From Ruminococcus sp. (GTDB lineage: Bacteria; Bacillota; Clostridia; Oscillospirales; Ruminococcaceae), in the NCBI GenBank assembly GCA_017620025.1, contig JAFZRF010000023.1, forward strand, positions 1 through 41,209: a stretch of 41,209 nucleotides of DNA, written 5' to 3'. Below are positions 1 through 8,354 of the stretch, piece by piece. The notes below the pieces were generated by a model. That model did not search any database, was not told where the DNA came from, and saw only the letters and a list, made by a program, of their open reading frames with translations. The translations under genes were made by a program, and so were the position numbers. The stretch's first letter is position 1; each line of letters opens with the position of its first letter.

Positions 1-1
1 G

Positions 2-403
2 CAAAAACTTGGAAAAAAGATTTCCGAGATCGCAGAGATACTTGGACGAAGCAAGTCAACTATCAGCCGAGAGCTCAAGAGAAACAGCAATCAACACGGT
101 AAATACAATCCATGGGGTGCATATTCCAAAGCTACAGCACGCCGTCGAGCGTGTGTACGCAGAGCAAGGATACAGCAGGGAACGGAACTGTACAGTTTCA
201 TTGTTGAGTGCCTGATGAAATACTGGTCGCCGGAAGCAATCGCCAGATGCTGGAATAACGAGCATCCATTAAACCGTATAGCGTTTGCAACGATCTACCG
301 TGCAATACGGAATGGCTTTTTTAAAGGTATTACGCCGAAGTCTCATCTTCGCAGACGAACAGCTGTCATGGCTGAAAAAGCAGGTGTTCGGACGAAAGAC
401 TGA
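2..403 (+). pseudogene. IS30-family transposase, N-terminal fragment
   Basis: The frame is open from base 2 to a stop at 401-403, with no start in the window. It reads ISEIAEILGRSKSTISREL, the helix-turn-helix typical of IS30 transposases, then YWSPEAIARCW and IYRAIRNGFF, which also occur in the N-terminal half of that family. The DDE catalytic domain, which should follow, is missing. IS30 similarity ends at about 345-357, where the sequence runs into an IS66 transposase in another frame, and the last codons before the stop are probably not IS30. This is a dead remnant cut by the window edge on one side and by another element on the other. Confidence 0.8.
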
Positions 404-1784
404 GCAAAGCTCTGTCATAATGGAAAACGGTACACAGCTCTCTCTGTTTCCGGATGAAGATAAGCCGGAAATTGTGAATAAGTCTGAAACCGTCACAGTC
501 CCTGAGCATAAGCGCAGAAAGAAACGTACTCACGATGACTGGATGGAAACAATGGATTTCGAGATAGTCGAGCATAAGGAAGAGAATCCCGTATGTGAGA
601 ACTGCGGTTCTGAAATGAAGGAGATAGGTCAGGAAAAGGCGTATGACGAGCTTGTCTACACTCCTGCAAAGTATCATGTCCGCAGACATATCGTGTATAC
701 CTACAAATGTCCTGAGTGCGGCGAAAAGCCCGAGAACGATACAGATCATTCTGAAGACATCGAGCGCTGCAATATCGGCCGTGCTGAGTACCCGAAGCCC
801 ATGATCCCCGGTAGTTTCTGTTCACCTGAGCTGCTGGCGCACATCATCTATGAAAAATATGCCAAGGCGGTGCCGCTGCATCGTCAGGAGAAAGATCTTG
901 CATCAAAGCATATCCCTCTGCTGAAAGCTACTATGTCGAACTGGGTATGTACAGCAGCTGAAAAGTGGTGTATGCCGATAGTGCAGGAAATGCACAGGCT
1001 TCTGCTTTGCGGAGACGTCATCCATGCAGACGAGACACGCATACAGGTGCTGCATGAGGAAGGCAGGAAGGCAACGGCTGAATCAAAGATGTGGGTATAC
1101 TGTAACGGCAGGATGAATGACCGCAGCATCGTGATTTTCGACTACAAGCCTACCCGCAAGGGCAAGAATGCACAGGCGTTTCTGAAAGGCTTTGACGGGT
1201 ATCTGGTGCGTGACGGATACAGCGGCTACCATGTAGTGACCGGCGTAAAGCACTGCGCTTGTGCAGCTCATGCTCGCCGGTATTTCGTCAATGCGATGCC
1301 GAAGGAAAAGTCTGCACTGGAAACATCCGCAGCAGCAGAGGCGGTCAGATACTTTGACCGGATCTATCACGAAGAGAATCTGTTGTCAGATCTGACTGCT
1401 GAGGAAAGATATGAGCAGCGTCTGGCGAAGGTGAAGCCTTTGCTCGATGCTTTCTTTGCATGGCTTGAAATACTTCCGGTCTGCGGCAAGGGCAATCTTG
1501 TCAAGGCTGTACGGTATACTCTGAACGAAAAGCCGTATCTGTACACTTTTCTCGAGAACGGTAATGTTCCGATAGACAATAACCGTGCCGAAAATGCCAT
1601 AAGGCCGTTTGCTGTGGGCAGAAAGAACTGGATGCACAGCAATACAGCTCACGGTGCAACGTGCAGTGCAGCACTGTATTCCATCGTTGCAACGGCTCAG
1701 GCTAACGGGCTTAATACGGAGAAGTATCTGACAGAACTGTTCTCGCAGCCGGCGGGGACTGTCATTATGCCTTTCAATACTTGA
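348..1784 (+). pseudogene. IS66-family transposase (TnpC), 5'-truncated
   Basis: The frame is open from a TTG at 285, but recognisable IS66 sequence starts near 348 with FADEQLSWLKKQVFGRK, the end of the usual N-terminal coiled coil. It then has a CENC...CPEC zinc finger (about 595-723), an alpha-helical middle, and the DDE triad in VIHADETRIQV, YLVRDGYSGYH and NRAENAIRPFAVGRKNW. The N-terminal 40 or so residues seem replaced by out-of-frame IS30 sequence. The partner genes tnpA and tnpB, which normally precede tnpC, are absent, and I saw no terminal inverted repeats. Probably immobile, although the catalytic core is intact. Confidence 0.85.
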
Positions 1785-1787
1785 TAT

Positions 1788-1820
1788 ACCAGTCTCACTA
1801 TTTCGGTGAGACTGGTTCTT
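1788..1820 (+). terminator. Hairpin terminator after the IS66 remnant
   Basis: ACCAGTCTCAC (1788-1798) and GTGAGACTGGT (1806-1816) form a perfect 11-bp stem followed by TCTTTA. It separates the transposase remnant from the surface protein gene downstream. Confidence 0.75.
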
Positions 1821-1972
1821 TATCGTAAAAAACCAAAAATTACAAACAGAATAGTTGTATACGTATTATCCAAATAGTATCTGTATATCGGCATCGATCA
1901 TAGCAGGTTTTACAATCGAACGTGTTGAGATATATGCAATATCACGTTTTTCAAAAAATCATGTTATATATC

Positions 1973-2001
1973 TTGATTTTTTATTTTAGATGGTTTATAA
2001 T
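1973..2001 (+). promoter_or_regulatory. Sigma-A-type promoter for the BspA-like gene
   Basis: TTGATT (1973-1978), a 17-bp spacer and TATAAT (1996-2001) lie 68 bp upstream of the start codon, in very AT-rich DNA. An AAGGAGG ribosome site at 2055-2061 follows. Confidence 0.65.
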
Positions 2002-2068
2002 TATATCATTATTTATTAGCATTATTAATTAGAGTTGTATTGTAATAATGCGCTAAGGAGGATGAAAA

Positions 2069-4648
2069 ATGAAACATCGTATTTTGAAAAGAACTCTTGC
2101 GGGTGTACTTGCGATTCTCTGCGTGGGGAACGGATTCCTTATTAACTCTGGAGAACGAATAGCAAGTAATGCTGTGATCGTAGCAAATGCAGAAGAGCAT
2201 ACTCAACCCTACATAGATGAAGATAAAACTACTCTTCACCTTGCAGGCAGCAGTTGGACGAGAGACTCATTGTATAGCGATGTTCTTAAATTGCCGAAGA
2301 CTATTTCAAATGGGGCTTACACGAAAGCTGACTCAACTATCAAAAAAGTAGTAGCCGATCCGGGAACTGTACTGCCTTCCGACTGTTCTTCATTATTTGC
2401 GTTGATTCAAAAAGCAGAAGAAATAGATCTCTCCAATGCGAATGCAAGCAATGTAACAAATATGCAGTATATGTTTATAAATGGCACCTCCTCAAGCGCC
2501 GGTTTCTTTAGTTTGGAGCAATCGAACTCCAATTCAACACTGAAAAAAATCACATTTGGAGATAGCTTTGACACGAGCAATGTAACAAATATGCAGCATA
2601 TGTTTAGTAATTGTAAAGGGTTAACTGAACTTGATCTCAGCAGCTTTGACACGAGCAATGTAACAAATATGCAGTATATGTTTTATTATTGCTCATCATT
2701 AACCAAACTTGATCTCAGCAGCTTTGACACGAGCAATGTAACAAATATGCAGTATATGTTTTATTATTGCTCATCATTAACCAAACTTGATCTCAGCAGC
2801 ATTGACACGAGCAATGTAACAAATATGCAGCGTATGTTTTATTATTGCTCATCATTAACCAAACTTGATCTCAGTAGCTTTAATACAAGTAATGTAACAG
2901 ATATGCAGTATATGTTTGGTAATTGCAGAGGGTTAACTGAACTTGATCTCAGCAGCTTTGACACAGGCAATGTAACAAATATGCAGTATATGTTTAGTAA
3001 TTGCGTACAACTAACCAAAATTTATGCGTCAAAGAAGTGGAATACAGATAAAGTTAATAGTTCTTCAAATATGTTCAATAAATGTTCGAATCTTGTTGGA
3101 GGAAATGGAACAGCATTTGGTACTATTGTCGATAAAACATACGCCCGAATAGATAAGGAAGGCGAACCCGGCTATTTCACCGAGGCTGTCACCTACACAA
3201 AGCACGAACCCACAGCCCCTACCTGCACTACGACAGGAAACAGTGAGTATTACGAAGGCACCGACGGCAAATATTACACTTACGCTGACGGCGTATATAC
3301 TGAGACCACACTTGAGGCTGTTACAATCCCTGCAACAGGACACAGCTATGAGTTTACTTCAAAAACAAATAATGCAGACGGTTCTCTCACAGCTGTTTTC
3401 ACCTGCAAGAATAATACCTCACACACAAAGACCGTAACCCTTACAGCAGTGCAGATGGCTCAGATCGTTGAGGCACTCAATTCAAATCCTGCAATCATCA
3501 AGAAATGGGAATGGGCAGCTGATTACAGCTCTGCAACATATTCGCTTAGCGGCGTTACCAATGCCACTGCCGCAGAAGGATATATAGCAATACTGGTATC
3601 TGAAGGTATTGATGCAGACCTCGCCGGATTTGTTGTTACAAACGGTATGACCGTCCCCGCTACGATCACAACAGAAAGCACACCTGCAACATATGAAGCA
3701 GCGGGCAGCATCAAATATACCGCTCATGTTAATACCATGACCGATGATAAGGAAGTTTCCATCCCGCAGCTCACAATGGCTCCTTCATGGTATATCAACG
3801 CCGAAGGCTCAAGGCTGAACATGAACATCCTGGTTCCTATCGCAGATAACTATACGATGAGCGATTATACAGCAACACTTGACGGAGAAAAGCAGACTCT
3901 GAGTGCATTTACCGATAAATCCGGAAAGAAGTACGGTATGTTCACTGTAATCTGTGCCGCAAAGGAAATGGCAGATGTCAAGTCGCTCCAGATCTCGGCT
4001 AAGGACGAAGGCGTTCTCTTCACGAAGGACATTTCTGCCAGAAAGTATCTTACCGATATCATTGCAAATAATAGTCTTTCCGATTATCACGAAATAGCAA
4101 AGTCAATGCTGCGTTACGGTGCAGCTGCGCAGAATTATTTCAGCTACAAAACAGAAACACCGGCAAATGACGGCATCGACGGTTATGAGCTTGACTCACT
4201 GAATTCTGTAAACGTCCCTGAAACAGCCTTTGACGGAACAGCACTGAATTCATTCCTGACCTGTTGTGAATACGCAGGAATCAATATGACGTTTACAGCT
4301 GATACCTCTTTAATGCTTGCATACAGGGTAAATGCAGATTCAACAGCCAATCAGGCTAAAGCAGACGTAGAAGGACTGCTGAACAAAGAGGGTGTTACTG
4401 TTAACACAGATATCATCAAGGAAGGATCATATTCGATCAGTCCTGACAACTCAGGCAGTTTCATCATCCTCAAGATCGATAATATCCCGATCAAGAAGCT
4501 TGATACACCTGTTCTGACTACCAATGATATGACTCTCAGGGCTACAGATTATCTGGCTAAGGCTCAGCTCGATTCTGACAATAATCTGAAAAATCTCTGT
4601 AAGGCATTGTATGCTTTCTACGCTGCAATACCGTCTTCAAATAACTAA
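2069..4648 (+). CDS. BspA-like secreted surface protein with DUF285 repeats
   Basis: 859 residues. An N-terminal signal peptide (residues 1-42, basic start, hydrophobic core, VANAEE region) points to export. Residues about 120-325 hold repeats of 26 residues of the type FDTSNVTNMQYMF..C..LTKLDLSS, the BspA/DUF285 repeat found in bacterial surface and mucosal-adhesion proteins. A middle region follows (residues 360-560), with CKNNTSHTKT and short beta-rich stretches, and then a C-terminal domain containing YHEIAKSMLRYGAAAQNYF, a sequence type I recall from other Clostridia secreted proteins. There is no LPXTG signal or C-terminal membrane segment, so it is secreted or held non-covalently. The start is fixed by AAGGAGG 8 bases upstream. 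Two microproteins follow after a 20-base gap and are probably co-transcribed. AT content is higher than in most of the window. Ligand unknown. Confidence 0.85.
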   Translation: MKHRILKRTLAGVLAILCVGNGFLINSGERIASNAVIVANAEEHTQPYIDEDKTTLHLAGSSWTRDSLYSDVLKLPKTISNGAYTKADSTIKKVVADPGTVLPSDCSSLFALIQKAEEIDLSNANASNVTNMQYMFINGTSSSAGFFSLEQSNSNSTLKKITFGDSFDTSNVTNMQHMFSNCKGLTELDLSSFDTSNVTNMQYMFYYCSSLTKLDLSSFDTSNVTNMQYMFYYCSSLTKLDLSSIDTSNVTNMQRMFYYCSSLTKLDLSSFNTSNVTDMQYMFGNCRGLTELDLSSFDTGNVTNMQYMFSNCVQLTKIYASKKWNTDKVNSSSNMFNKCSNLVGGNGTAFGTIVDKTYARIDKEGEPGYFTEAVTYTKHEPTAPTCTTTGNSEYYEGTDGKYYTYADGVYTETTLEAVTIPATGHSYEFTSKTNNADGSLTAVFTCKNNTSHTKTVTLTAVQMAQIVEALNSNPAIIKKWEWAADYSSATYSLSGVTNATAAEGYIAILVSEGIDADLAGFVVTNGMTVPATITTESTPATYEAAGSIKYTAHVNTMTDDKEVSIPQLTMAPSWYINAEGSRLNMNILVPIADNYTMSDYTATLDGEKQTLSAFTDKSGKKYGMFTVICAAKEMADVKSLQISAKDEGVLFTKDISARKYLTDIIANNSLSDYHEIAKSMLRYGAAAQNYFSYKTETPANDGIDGYELDSLNSVNVPETAFDGTALNSFLTCCEYAGINMTFTADTSLMLAYRVNADSTANQAKADVEGLLNKEGVTVNTDIIKEGSYSISPDNSGSFIILKIDNIPIKKLDTPVLTTNDMTLRATDYLAKAQLDSDNNLKNLCKALYAFYAAIPSSNN
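2570..3037 (+). repeat. Six tandem 78-bp repeats inside the BspA-like gene
   Basis: Units start at 2570, 2648, 2726, 2804, 2882 and 2960, exactly 78 bp (26 codons) apart. Units 2 and 3 differ at a single base and unit 4 by a few, while the outer units have diverged more. The period is a multiple of three, so gain or loss of units would keep the frame. Confidence 0.95.
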
Positions 4649-4668
4649 AAGAAAAGAGGAAATATACT

Positions 4669-4791
4669 ATGAAAAAGTTCACACCGCCCGAAATGGAAAT
4701 AATCATTTTTAAAGAAGAGGATGTTATTGTAGCATCTTCTACAAATTCACCTGATACAAGCGTCCAGGATCAAGGTAAGTGGATAATATGA
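4669..4791 (+). CDS. Leader-like microprotein A (40 residues)
   Basis: A 40-residue ORF starts 20 bases after the BspA-like gene stops, preceded by AAAAGAGGA, a reasonable ribosome site. It begins MKKFTPPEMEIIIFKEEDVI and continues with a Ser/Thr/Asp/Gln-rich tail ending in KWII. It has no signal peptide, membrane segment or cysteine. Its first half matches microprotein B (PE-E-II-F...D-I-AS), but the tails are unrelated. Its stop overlaps the start of B by ATGA, showing translational coupling. The pattern of a conserved front and variable rear resembles peptide precursors, but no modifying enzyme or transporter is near. I recall short ORFs with a similar front in other gut Clostridia, without a known function. 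Expression is inferred from context only. Confidence 0.6.
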   Translation: MKKFTPPEMEIIIFKEEDVIVASSTNSPDTSVQDQGKWII

Positions 4792-4913
4792 AACAGAATA
4801 ACTACATATCACCCGAAATCGAGATCATCGAGTTTAAAAGCGATGATATTATAACCGCTTCATTGCCCGGATCAAGTAACGACACTGTCAATTTACCTCA
4901 TATGCCAATTTAA
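4788..4913 (+). CDS. Leader-like microprotein B (41 residues)
   Basis: A 41-residue ORF that overlaps microprotein A by four bases (ATGA). It begins MKQNNYISPEIEIIEFKSDD, continues IITAS, and ends in a Pro/Ser/Asn-rich tail without cysteine. The Y-x-x-P-x-(I/L) spacing with a Thr further on recalls the YxxP leader motif read by RiPP recognition elements in lasso peptide clusters, though the spacing to Thr is longer and there is no cluster nearby. A strong terminator follows 30 bases after the stop, so BspA-like protein, A and B form one transcription unit. Function unknown; paralogous to A. Confidence 0.6.
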   Translation: MKQNNYISPEIEIIEFKSDDIITASLPGSSNDTVNLPHMPI

Positions 4914-4943
4914 AGGCAAACGGTAAAAATCCAACTTTTACAA

Positions 4944-4977
4944 AAAATCAGGCTCCACAAGTGAGCCTGATTTTATT
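4944..4977 (+). terminator. Terminator of the BspA-microprotein unit
   Basis: AAAATCAGGCTC (4944-4955) pairs perfectly with GAGCCTGATTTT (4963-4974) around a 7-base loop. The U-rich 3' arm serves as the tail. Confidence 0.85.
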
Positions 4978-5073
4978 GTGTAGGGACGTATTATATTTTA
5001 CACTTACCCAGAATCTGCCTCGGGGATAAATCTCCTGATGAAGTTTTTTGTTGCACTTGACTTGACAATCTGC

Positions 5074-5094
5074 CGCAGCCCCTTTAGAATCCCA
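5074..5094. repeat. 21-bp dispersed repeat, copy 1
   Basis: CGCAGCCCCTTTAGAATCC plus CA at 5074-5094 recurs as its exact reverse complement at 41052-41072, at the start of the palindromic block at the window's right end. It sits in the noncoding gap between two convergent transcription units. Confidence 0.8.
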
Positions 5095-5110
5095 TATTTT
5101 TTGATATACT

Positions 5111-5136
5111 AAAGGCAGGGATCGCTCCCTGCCTTT
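5111..5136 (-). terminator. Terminator of the leftward pilus operon
   Basis: AAAGGCAGGGA (5111-5121) and TCCCTGCCTTT (5126-5136) form an 11-bp stem with a 4-base loop, just after the last sortase gene (stop at 5142). A T-run is present on both strands, better on the plus strand, so it could work in both directions. The same AAAGGCAGGG stem ends the rightward pilus operon. Confidence 0.75.
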
Positions 5137-5141
5137 TTAAC

Positions 5142-5810
5142 TTATTCATCGTCTTCTTCCTTCAGCACTGCCCTCACTGTGACTCTGCTCTGTCCGCTGA
5201 GTGTGCAGGTGAACAGGGTGAGATCCCAGTCATCCGAGCGGCCGCTGAACATCTGATCGACGTTCCTGCCCTCGATAAGCTCCATATACGATAACGTATA
5301 GCAGAACTTCCTTCCGAGAGTATCGGTGAAAACTATCTCGTCGCCTGTTGCAAGCTCTCCGATCCGTCCAAAGTGGGAACTGTAGTTATGGGCGGCGATT
5401 ATCATGTCATTGGTATCCGCCGAGCCGCTGTACCGGCAGGGCGAGAGTCTCAGATTCGGGTAGCTCCAGCTGCTCATTACCGGCAGCTCAAGTCCGAGCG
5501 ACGGGAGAGTGATGTATCCGCAGTAGGCTTCGCCGAGGACCATCTTGTCCTCTGCCGCGGCTGCCGTTTCTTCCTCCGGTGTGTATTCGGCAAAGAGATC
5601 GTCGGTCTTGCCGTCGTTTTCGGTGCCGGGACCTGTCGGCGGCTCGGTAGGCGGCTCTGCCGGTATCTCCTCTTTAAGCTTTTCTATTACGGTCTCAGTA
5701 TACTGCTCCGCTTTCTTGTTCTGGTCTGTGTTGTATTTGCACAGAGCGGCCGCCGCAAGCAGGAGCAGTACTCCGAGCAGTATGAATATTCTTCCTGTAT
5801 TACTATTCAT
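5142..5810 (-). CDS. Second sortase of the leftward pilus locus (not class C)
   Basis: 222 residues, a cysteine transpeptidase that would attach LPXTG-like proteins to the cell wall. One N-terminal membrane segment (8-23) is followed by a Pro/Thr/Glu-rich linker (45-90) and a compact sortase fold. The catalytic triad is visible: His141 in IIAAHNYSSH, Cys202 in TLFTC and Arg209 in GQSRVTVRA. It lacks the C-terminal membrane anchor and the DP lid motif of the class C enzymes in this window, so it more likely anchors the finished pilus, or the pilin itself, to peptidoglycan. Its ATG overlaps the pilin stop by 8 bases, with AAAAAGG directly against the ATG, which suggests translation by coupling. 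Exact sortase class uncertain (B- or D-like). Confidence 0.8.
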   Translation of the reverse strand: MNSNTGRIFILLGVLLLLAAAALCKYNTDQNKKAEQYTETVIEKLKEEIPAEPPTEPPTGPGTENDGKTDDLFAEYTPEEETAAAAEDKMVLGEAYCGYITLPSLGLELPVMSSWSYPNLRLSPCRYSGSADTNDMIIAAHNYSSHFGRIGELATGDEIVFTDTLGRKFCYTLSYMELIEGRNVDQMFSGRSDDWDLTLFTCTLSGQSRVTVRAVLKEEDDE

Positions 5811-6864
5811 CCTTTTTCTTTCCGGAGCTGATCGCTATGCCTGTACCGATGAGCAGGATACCGCCCAGCGAAAGCGGGATCACCGGCCACCAGAGCTGTC
5901 CGGTCTGTGCAAGCTTGGAGGGTGTAGTCTCGGTTGCTGCGGCAGTTGTCGGAGTGGTCTGAGTGGCGACTGTTTCAGTGCCTGTTGTTACGGTAGTGGC
6001 AGTTTCTGTTGCAGCTGCTCCCGTAGGCTCTGTCGTCTCCTCGTCGGTGCTGCTGTCAAGCGGTATGCCGGGATCGAAGGAGTTCCTTACAAGGTACTGC
6101 GTGCGGTTCGAGTCTATCAGTACCCTGTATGGTACGGGTATCTCGTGCTCTGCAACTGTCCATTCCGCACCTGCCTCAAGTGAGTCCCAGGTGTATTCCC
6201 AGTTGTTGGTCTCATCGAGAGTTACGGAATCAGTGAACTCGCCGTCCTTGTAGAGATCTACGGTTATACTTATCGGACGCTTCTTTGAACCGGGCTCGTC
6301 ATCTATCCATACCTTCTTTACGGTATATGATTTTTCCCTGTCCGTCTCTGTTTCGTAGTAGAACTTCGGGTAGGCGTCATAGCTGAGCGAGAAATTCGCA
6401 TCGTTGACTTCGATAAGCAGAGTCGAGGGGAAATACCATTTATTGTCTACGTGCAGAACTTTGCCCTTTGCAAGATAAAGACCGCTGCTGAGACTGCCGA
6501 ATTCAAGCTCGCCCTCTGCGTTGGTATAGCCCTTTGCCAGCGGTGAGACGCCGGCGGCTATGATGTAGCTGCCGATAGTTTTTGCGGCGGTATCAGTGCT
6601 CTCTGCCGAAAGATCGCCGAGATCCATGCTGTAGCCTTCAAGCTCCGGCACGAAGTCGATATTGCTTCCGTCTCTTGTGCCTACTCTGTAAAGGCTCCAT
6701 TGCATACCGTCAAGTATCGTATCGTTCTGCCTGCAATAGAGCGTTATGCTCTTGTCATCGGCAGCGCAGGCATTTGCCGGAAGAAATGCGGATAGCAGCA
6801 AGCCGGCGCCGAGCGTCAGTGCTGCTGTAATTTTACTTATCCTGTGAATCACTTTTTCCACCAT
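5803..6864 (-). CDS. Cna-B pilin with LAQTG sorting signal
   Basis: 353 residues. A signal peptide (about 1-34, ending ANACA) is followed by an N-terminal beta domain (38-170) and a Cna-B domain (179-263) that begins YTVKKVWID and contains WTVAEHEIP and a terminal RN. Lys183/184, Glu239 and Asn261 are the likely isopeptide set. Then comes a Thr/Ala/Glu-rich stalk (270-317) of the type often glycosylated, the sorting signal LAQTG (318-322), a hydrophobic helix and the charged tail GKKKDE. LAQTG is a variant of LPXTG. It overlaps the upstream sortase gene by 32 bases. The start is ambiguous: ATG at 6864 abuts AAAGG, and GTG at 6852 would also give a good signal peptide. Probably the shaft or a minor subunit of the leftward pilus. 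Confidence 0.8.
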   Translation of the reverse strand: MVEKVIHRISKITAALTLGAGLLLSAFLPANACAADDKSITLYCRQNDTILDGMQWSLYRVGTRDGSNIDFVPELEGYSMDLGDLSAESTDTAAKTIGSYIIAAGVSPLAKGYTNAEGELEFGSLSSGLYLAKGKVLHVDNKWYFPSTLLIEVNDANFSLSYDAYPKFYYETETDREKSYTVKKVWIDDEPGSKKRPISITVDLYKDGEFTDSVTLDETNNWEYTWDSLEAGAEWTVAEHEIPVPYRVLIDSNRTQYLVRNSFDPGIPLDSSTDEETTEPTGAAATETATTVTTGTETVATQTTPTTAAATETTPSKLAQTGQLWWPVIPLSLGGILLIGTGIAISSGKKKDE

Positions 6865-7762
6865 CCTTTATATTGATCTCTGTGATATCCATAACAGAAT
6901 ACTCTGATATATGCTTTTTATACCTGTGTCTTCCGCCGGTCAGCCAGAACGCTATCAGCAGTATGGCGAGCGGTACGGTAATGACAAGCAGGGAATCGGT
7001 TTCATCGACGAGGACTGCATCAGCGGGTATCCTTACCTTGCGGACGTTCTCCTCCTCGGGGATATCGTCTATCCTGCGTCCTCTTACAAGAAGCCTGTGG
7101 GTGTTGATACCGTAGGGGGTGCAGGTCATGAGCGTTACAAGATCCCTGTCCGGCTCTGCACGCAGCAGATCTCTTTCGTGCGGGAGTACTACGGATATCT
7201 GATCTATTTCGTAAGTCAGTACCTCATCGAGTATGGTTATACTGAACCGGTCATCCTCTGTAAGCTGGTCGAGCTCTGTGAAGAGCTTTGCCGAAGGCAG
7301 ACCTCTGTGTGCGGATATTACGGAGTGACTGCCTGTTCCGCCTATCGGCAGAGATGAACCCTGCAAATGGCCGACCGCAACATTGAGCACCTCGGGGCTC
7401 GTGCCGTGGTACACCGGAAGATGCACGCCTATCTTCGGGATGTCGATATATCCCATGATGCCTGTACCGGTGATATCGAGGATGCTGTCGTAATCCGGTA
7501 TCTCTTCGTAATCCGAAAGCGGATCGGAAAGAGCGGAAAGGGCGGCGTTGTATTCGGCTGCCCTTGCGAGAATACTGTCCTTCTCGGAGGTATCGAGCTC
7601 TCCGACTGCCTTGTTATAGCTCTCGATGACGCGGGTCTGAGTTCTCTCGTTCCACCAGCTGCTGAAGGAAGGGTAGAGGAACACAGCTATACCGATAAGC
7701 ATCAGCAGGAGCAGTACGGCAGTGAAAACTATGTCGGAGGCTTTCTTTTTATTCTTGCTCAT
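6833..7762 (-). CDS. Class C (pilus-polymerising) sortase, leftward locus
   Basis: 309 residues. It links pilin subunits through isopeptide bonds outside the membrane. Seen: an N-terminal membrane segment (11-30), a lid motif DP at 80-81, the core with His152 (SAHRGLPSAKLF), Cys214 (TLMTCTPYGINTHR) and Arg223, and a C-terminal membrane segment ending in a basic tail, the full class C plan. The longer frame reaches 7834, but ATG 7762 (MSKNKKK) is preferred because it overlaps the signal peptidase by only 14 bases and gives a normal N-terminus. There is no clear ribosome site, so it is probably coupled to the upstream gene. It overlaps the pilin gene downstream. It is very similar in plan to the sortase at 17015-17872. 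Confidence 0.9.
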   Translation of the reverse strand: MSKNKKKASDIVFTAVLLLLMLIGIAVFLYPSFSSWWNERTQTRVIESYNKAVGELDTSEKDSILARAAEYNAALSALSDPLSDYEEIPDYDSILDITGTGIMGYIDIPKIGVHLPVYHGTSPEVLNVAVGHLQGSSLPIGGTGSHSVISAHRGLPSAKLFTELDQLTEDDRFSITILDEVLTYEIDQISVVLPHERDLLRAEPDRDLVTLMTCTPYGINTHRLLVRGRRIDDIPEEENVRKVRIPADAVLVDETDSLLVITVPLAILLIAFWLTGGRHRYKKHISEYSVMDITEINIKDGGKSDSQDK

Positions 7763-8354
7763 TTGTGTTTTCAAATATGCTGATCTGATCGAACGGGTAT
7801 ATCCTTGACCATACCACGCCGAGGATATTTTCATCCGGTACGCATCCGAAGGCAGAATAGCGGCTGTCTACCGAGACCTCACGGGAATCGCCCATTACGA
7901 ACCAGCGGTTTTCCTTTACTGTATAGGGAAATTCGATATCGCATTCGCCGAGTGCGTTTGCAGTCACGTAAGGTTCTTCGAGCGGAGCACCGTTCAGTCT
8001 TACTGTGCCGTCCTCTGCGATATCTATTGTATCGCCGGATACGGCGATGACTCTTTTGAGAAGTACCTTCTTATTGTAAGTGAGAGCAATGATGTCACCC
8101 CTGGAGGCTGTTTTCAGCTTGTTGCAGAGGACGATCTGACCGTTGGAGAGATTGGGCTCCATGCTCGTTCCCGTCACTCTTACAGCAGGAAGCAGCAGTA
8201 CCGAAAGCAGCACCGCAGCGGCGGCAGTGACCATCAGCGAGGTGATCGTGTTTTTCAGAGTTGCGGCAAAGCCCTTCTTGTAGCGGCGCCTGTTCAGCTC
8301 CTGCCGCAGCTGTTCGGCGGTCGGAATGTCGTCAAGGCTTCTGAACCGGCTCAT
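7749..8354 (-). CDS. Signal peptidase I of the leftward pilus locus
   Basis: 201 residues, an S26 serine/lysine protease that removes signal peptides. The N-terminal cytosolic stretch (1-33) carries PTAEQLRQELNRRRYKKGF, then one membrane segment (36-58), then Ser64 in GTSMEPNL and Lys100 in VLLKRVIA, with the later boxes GDTI and MGDSREVSVDSR. Being inside a sortase locus suggests it processes the pilus proteins, as dedicated signal peptidases do in other Gram-positive pilus islands. AAGGAGG precedes the ATG at 8354. It overlaps both neighbours. Its paralogue is at 9507-10079, and the two share the pre-membrane sequence as well as the catalytic part. Confidence 0.9.
   Translation of the reverse strand: MSRFRSLDDIPTAEQLRQELNRRRYKKGFAATLKNTITSLMVTAAAAVLLSVLLLPAVRVTGTSMEPNLSNGQIVLCNKLKTASRGDIIALTYNKKVLLKRVIAVSGDTIDIAEDGTVRLNGAPLEEPYVTANALGECDIEFPYTVKENRWFVMGDSREVSVDSRYSAFGCVPDENILGVVWSRIYPFDQISIFENTNEQE

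Noticed and set aside
1-1784. Functional composite transposon
   Set aside because: Both transposase genes are truncated, tnpA and tnpB are absent and no terminal inverted repeats are visible.
2570-3037. CRISPR array
   Set aside because: The regular 78-bp repeats are coding and have no unique spacers; they are DUF285 protein repeats.
4669-4913. Lasso peptide cluster
   Set aside because: The YxxP-like leader is suggestive, but the spacing to Thr is wrong, there is no Gly at a core start, and no cyclase, protease or transporter genes are near.
5545-6183. 212-codon plus-strand frame rich in Ser/Val/Gly
   Set aside because: It is antisense to the pilin stalk and sortase; its composition only mirrors the Thr/Ala repeats of the pilin.
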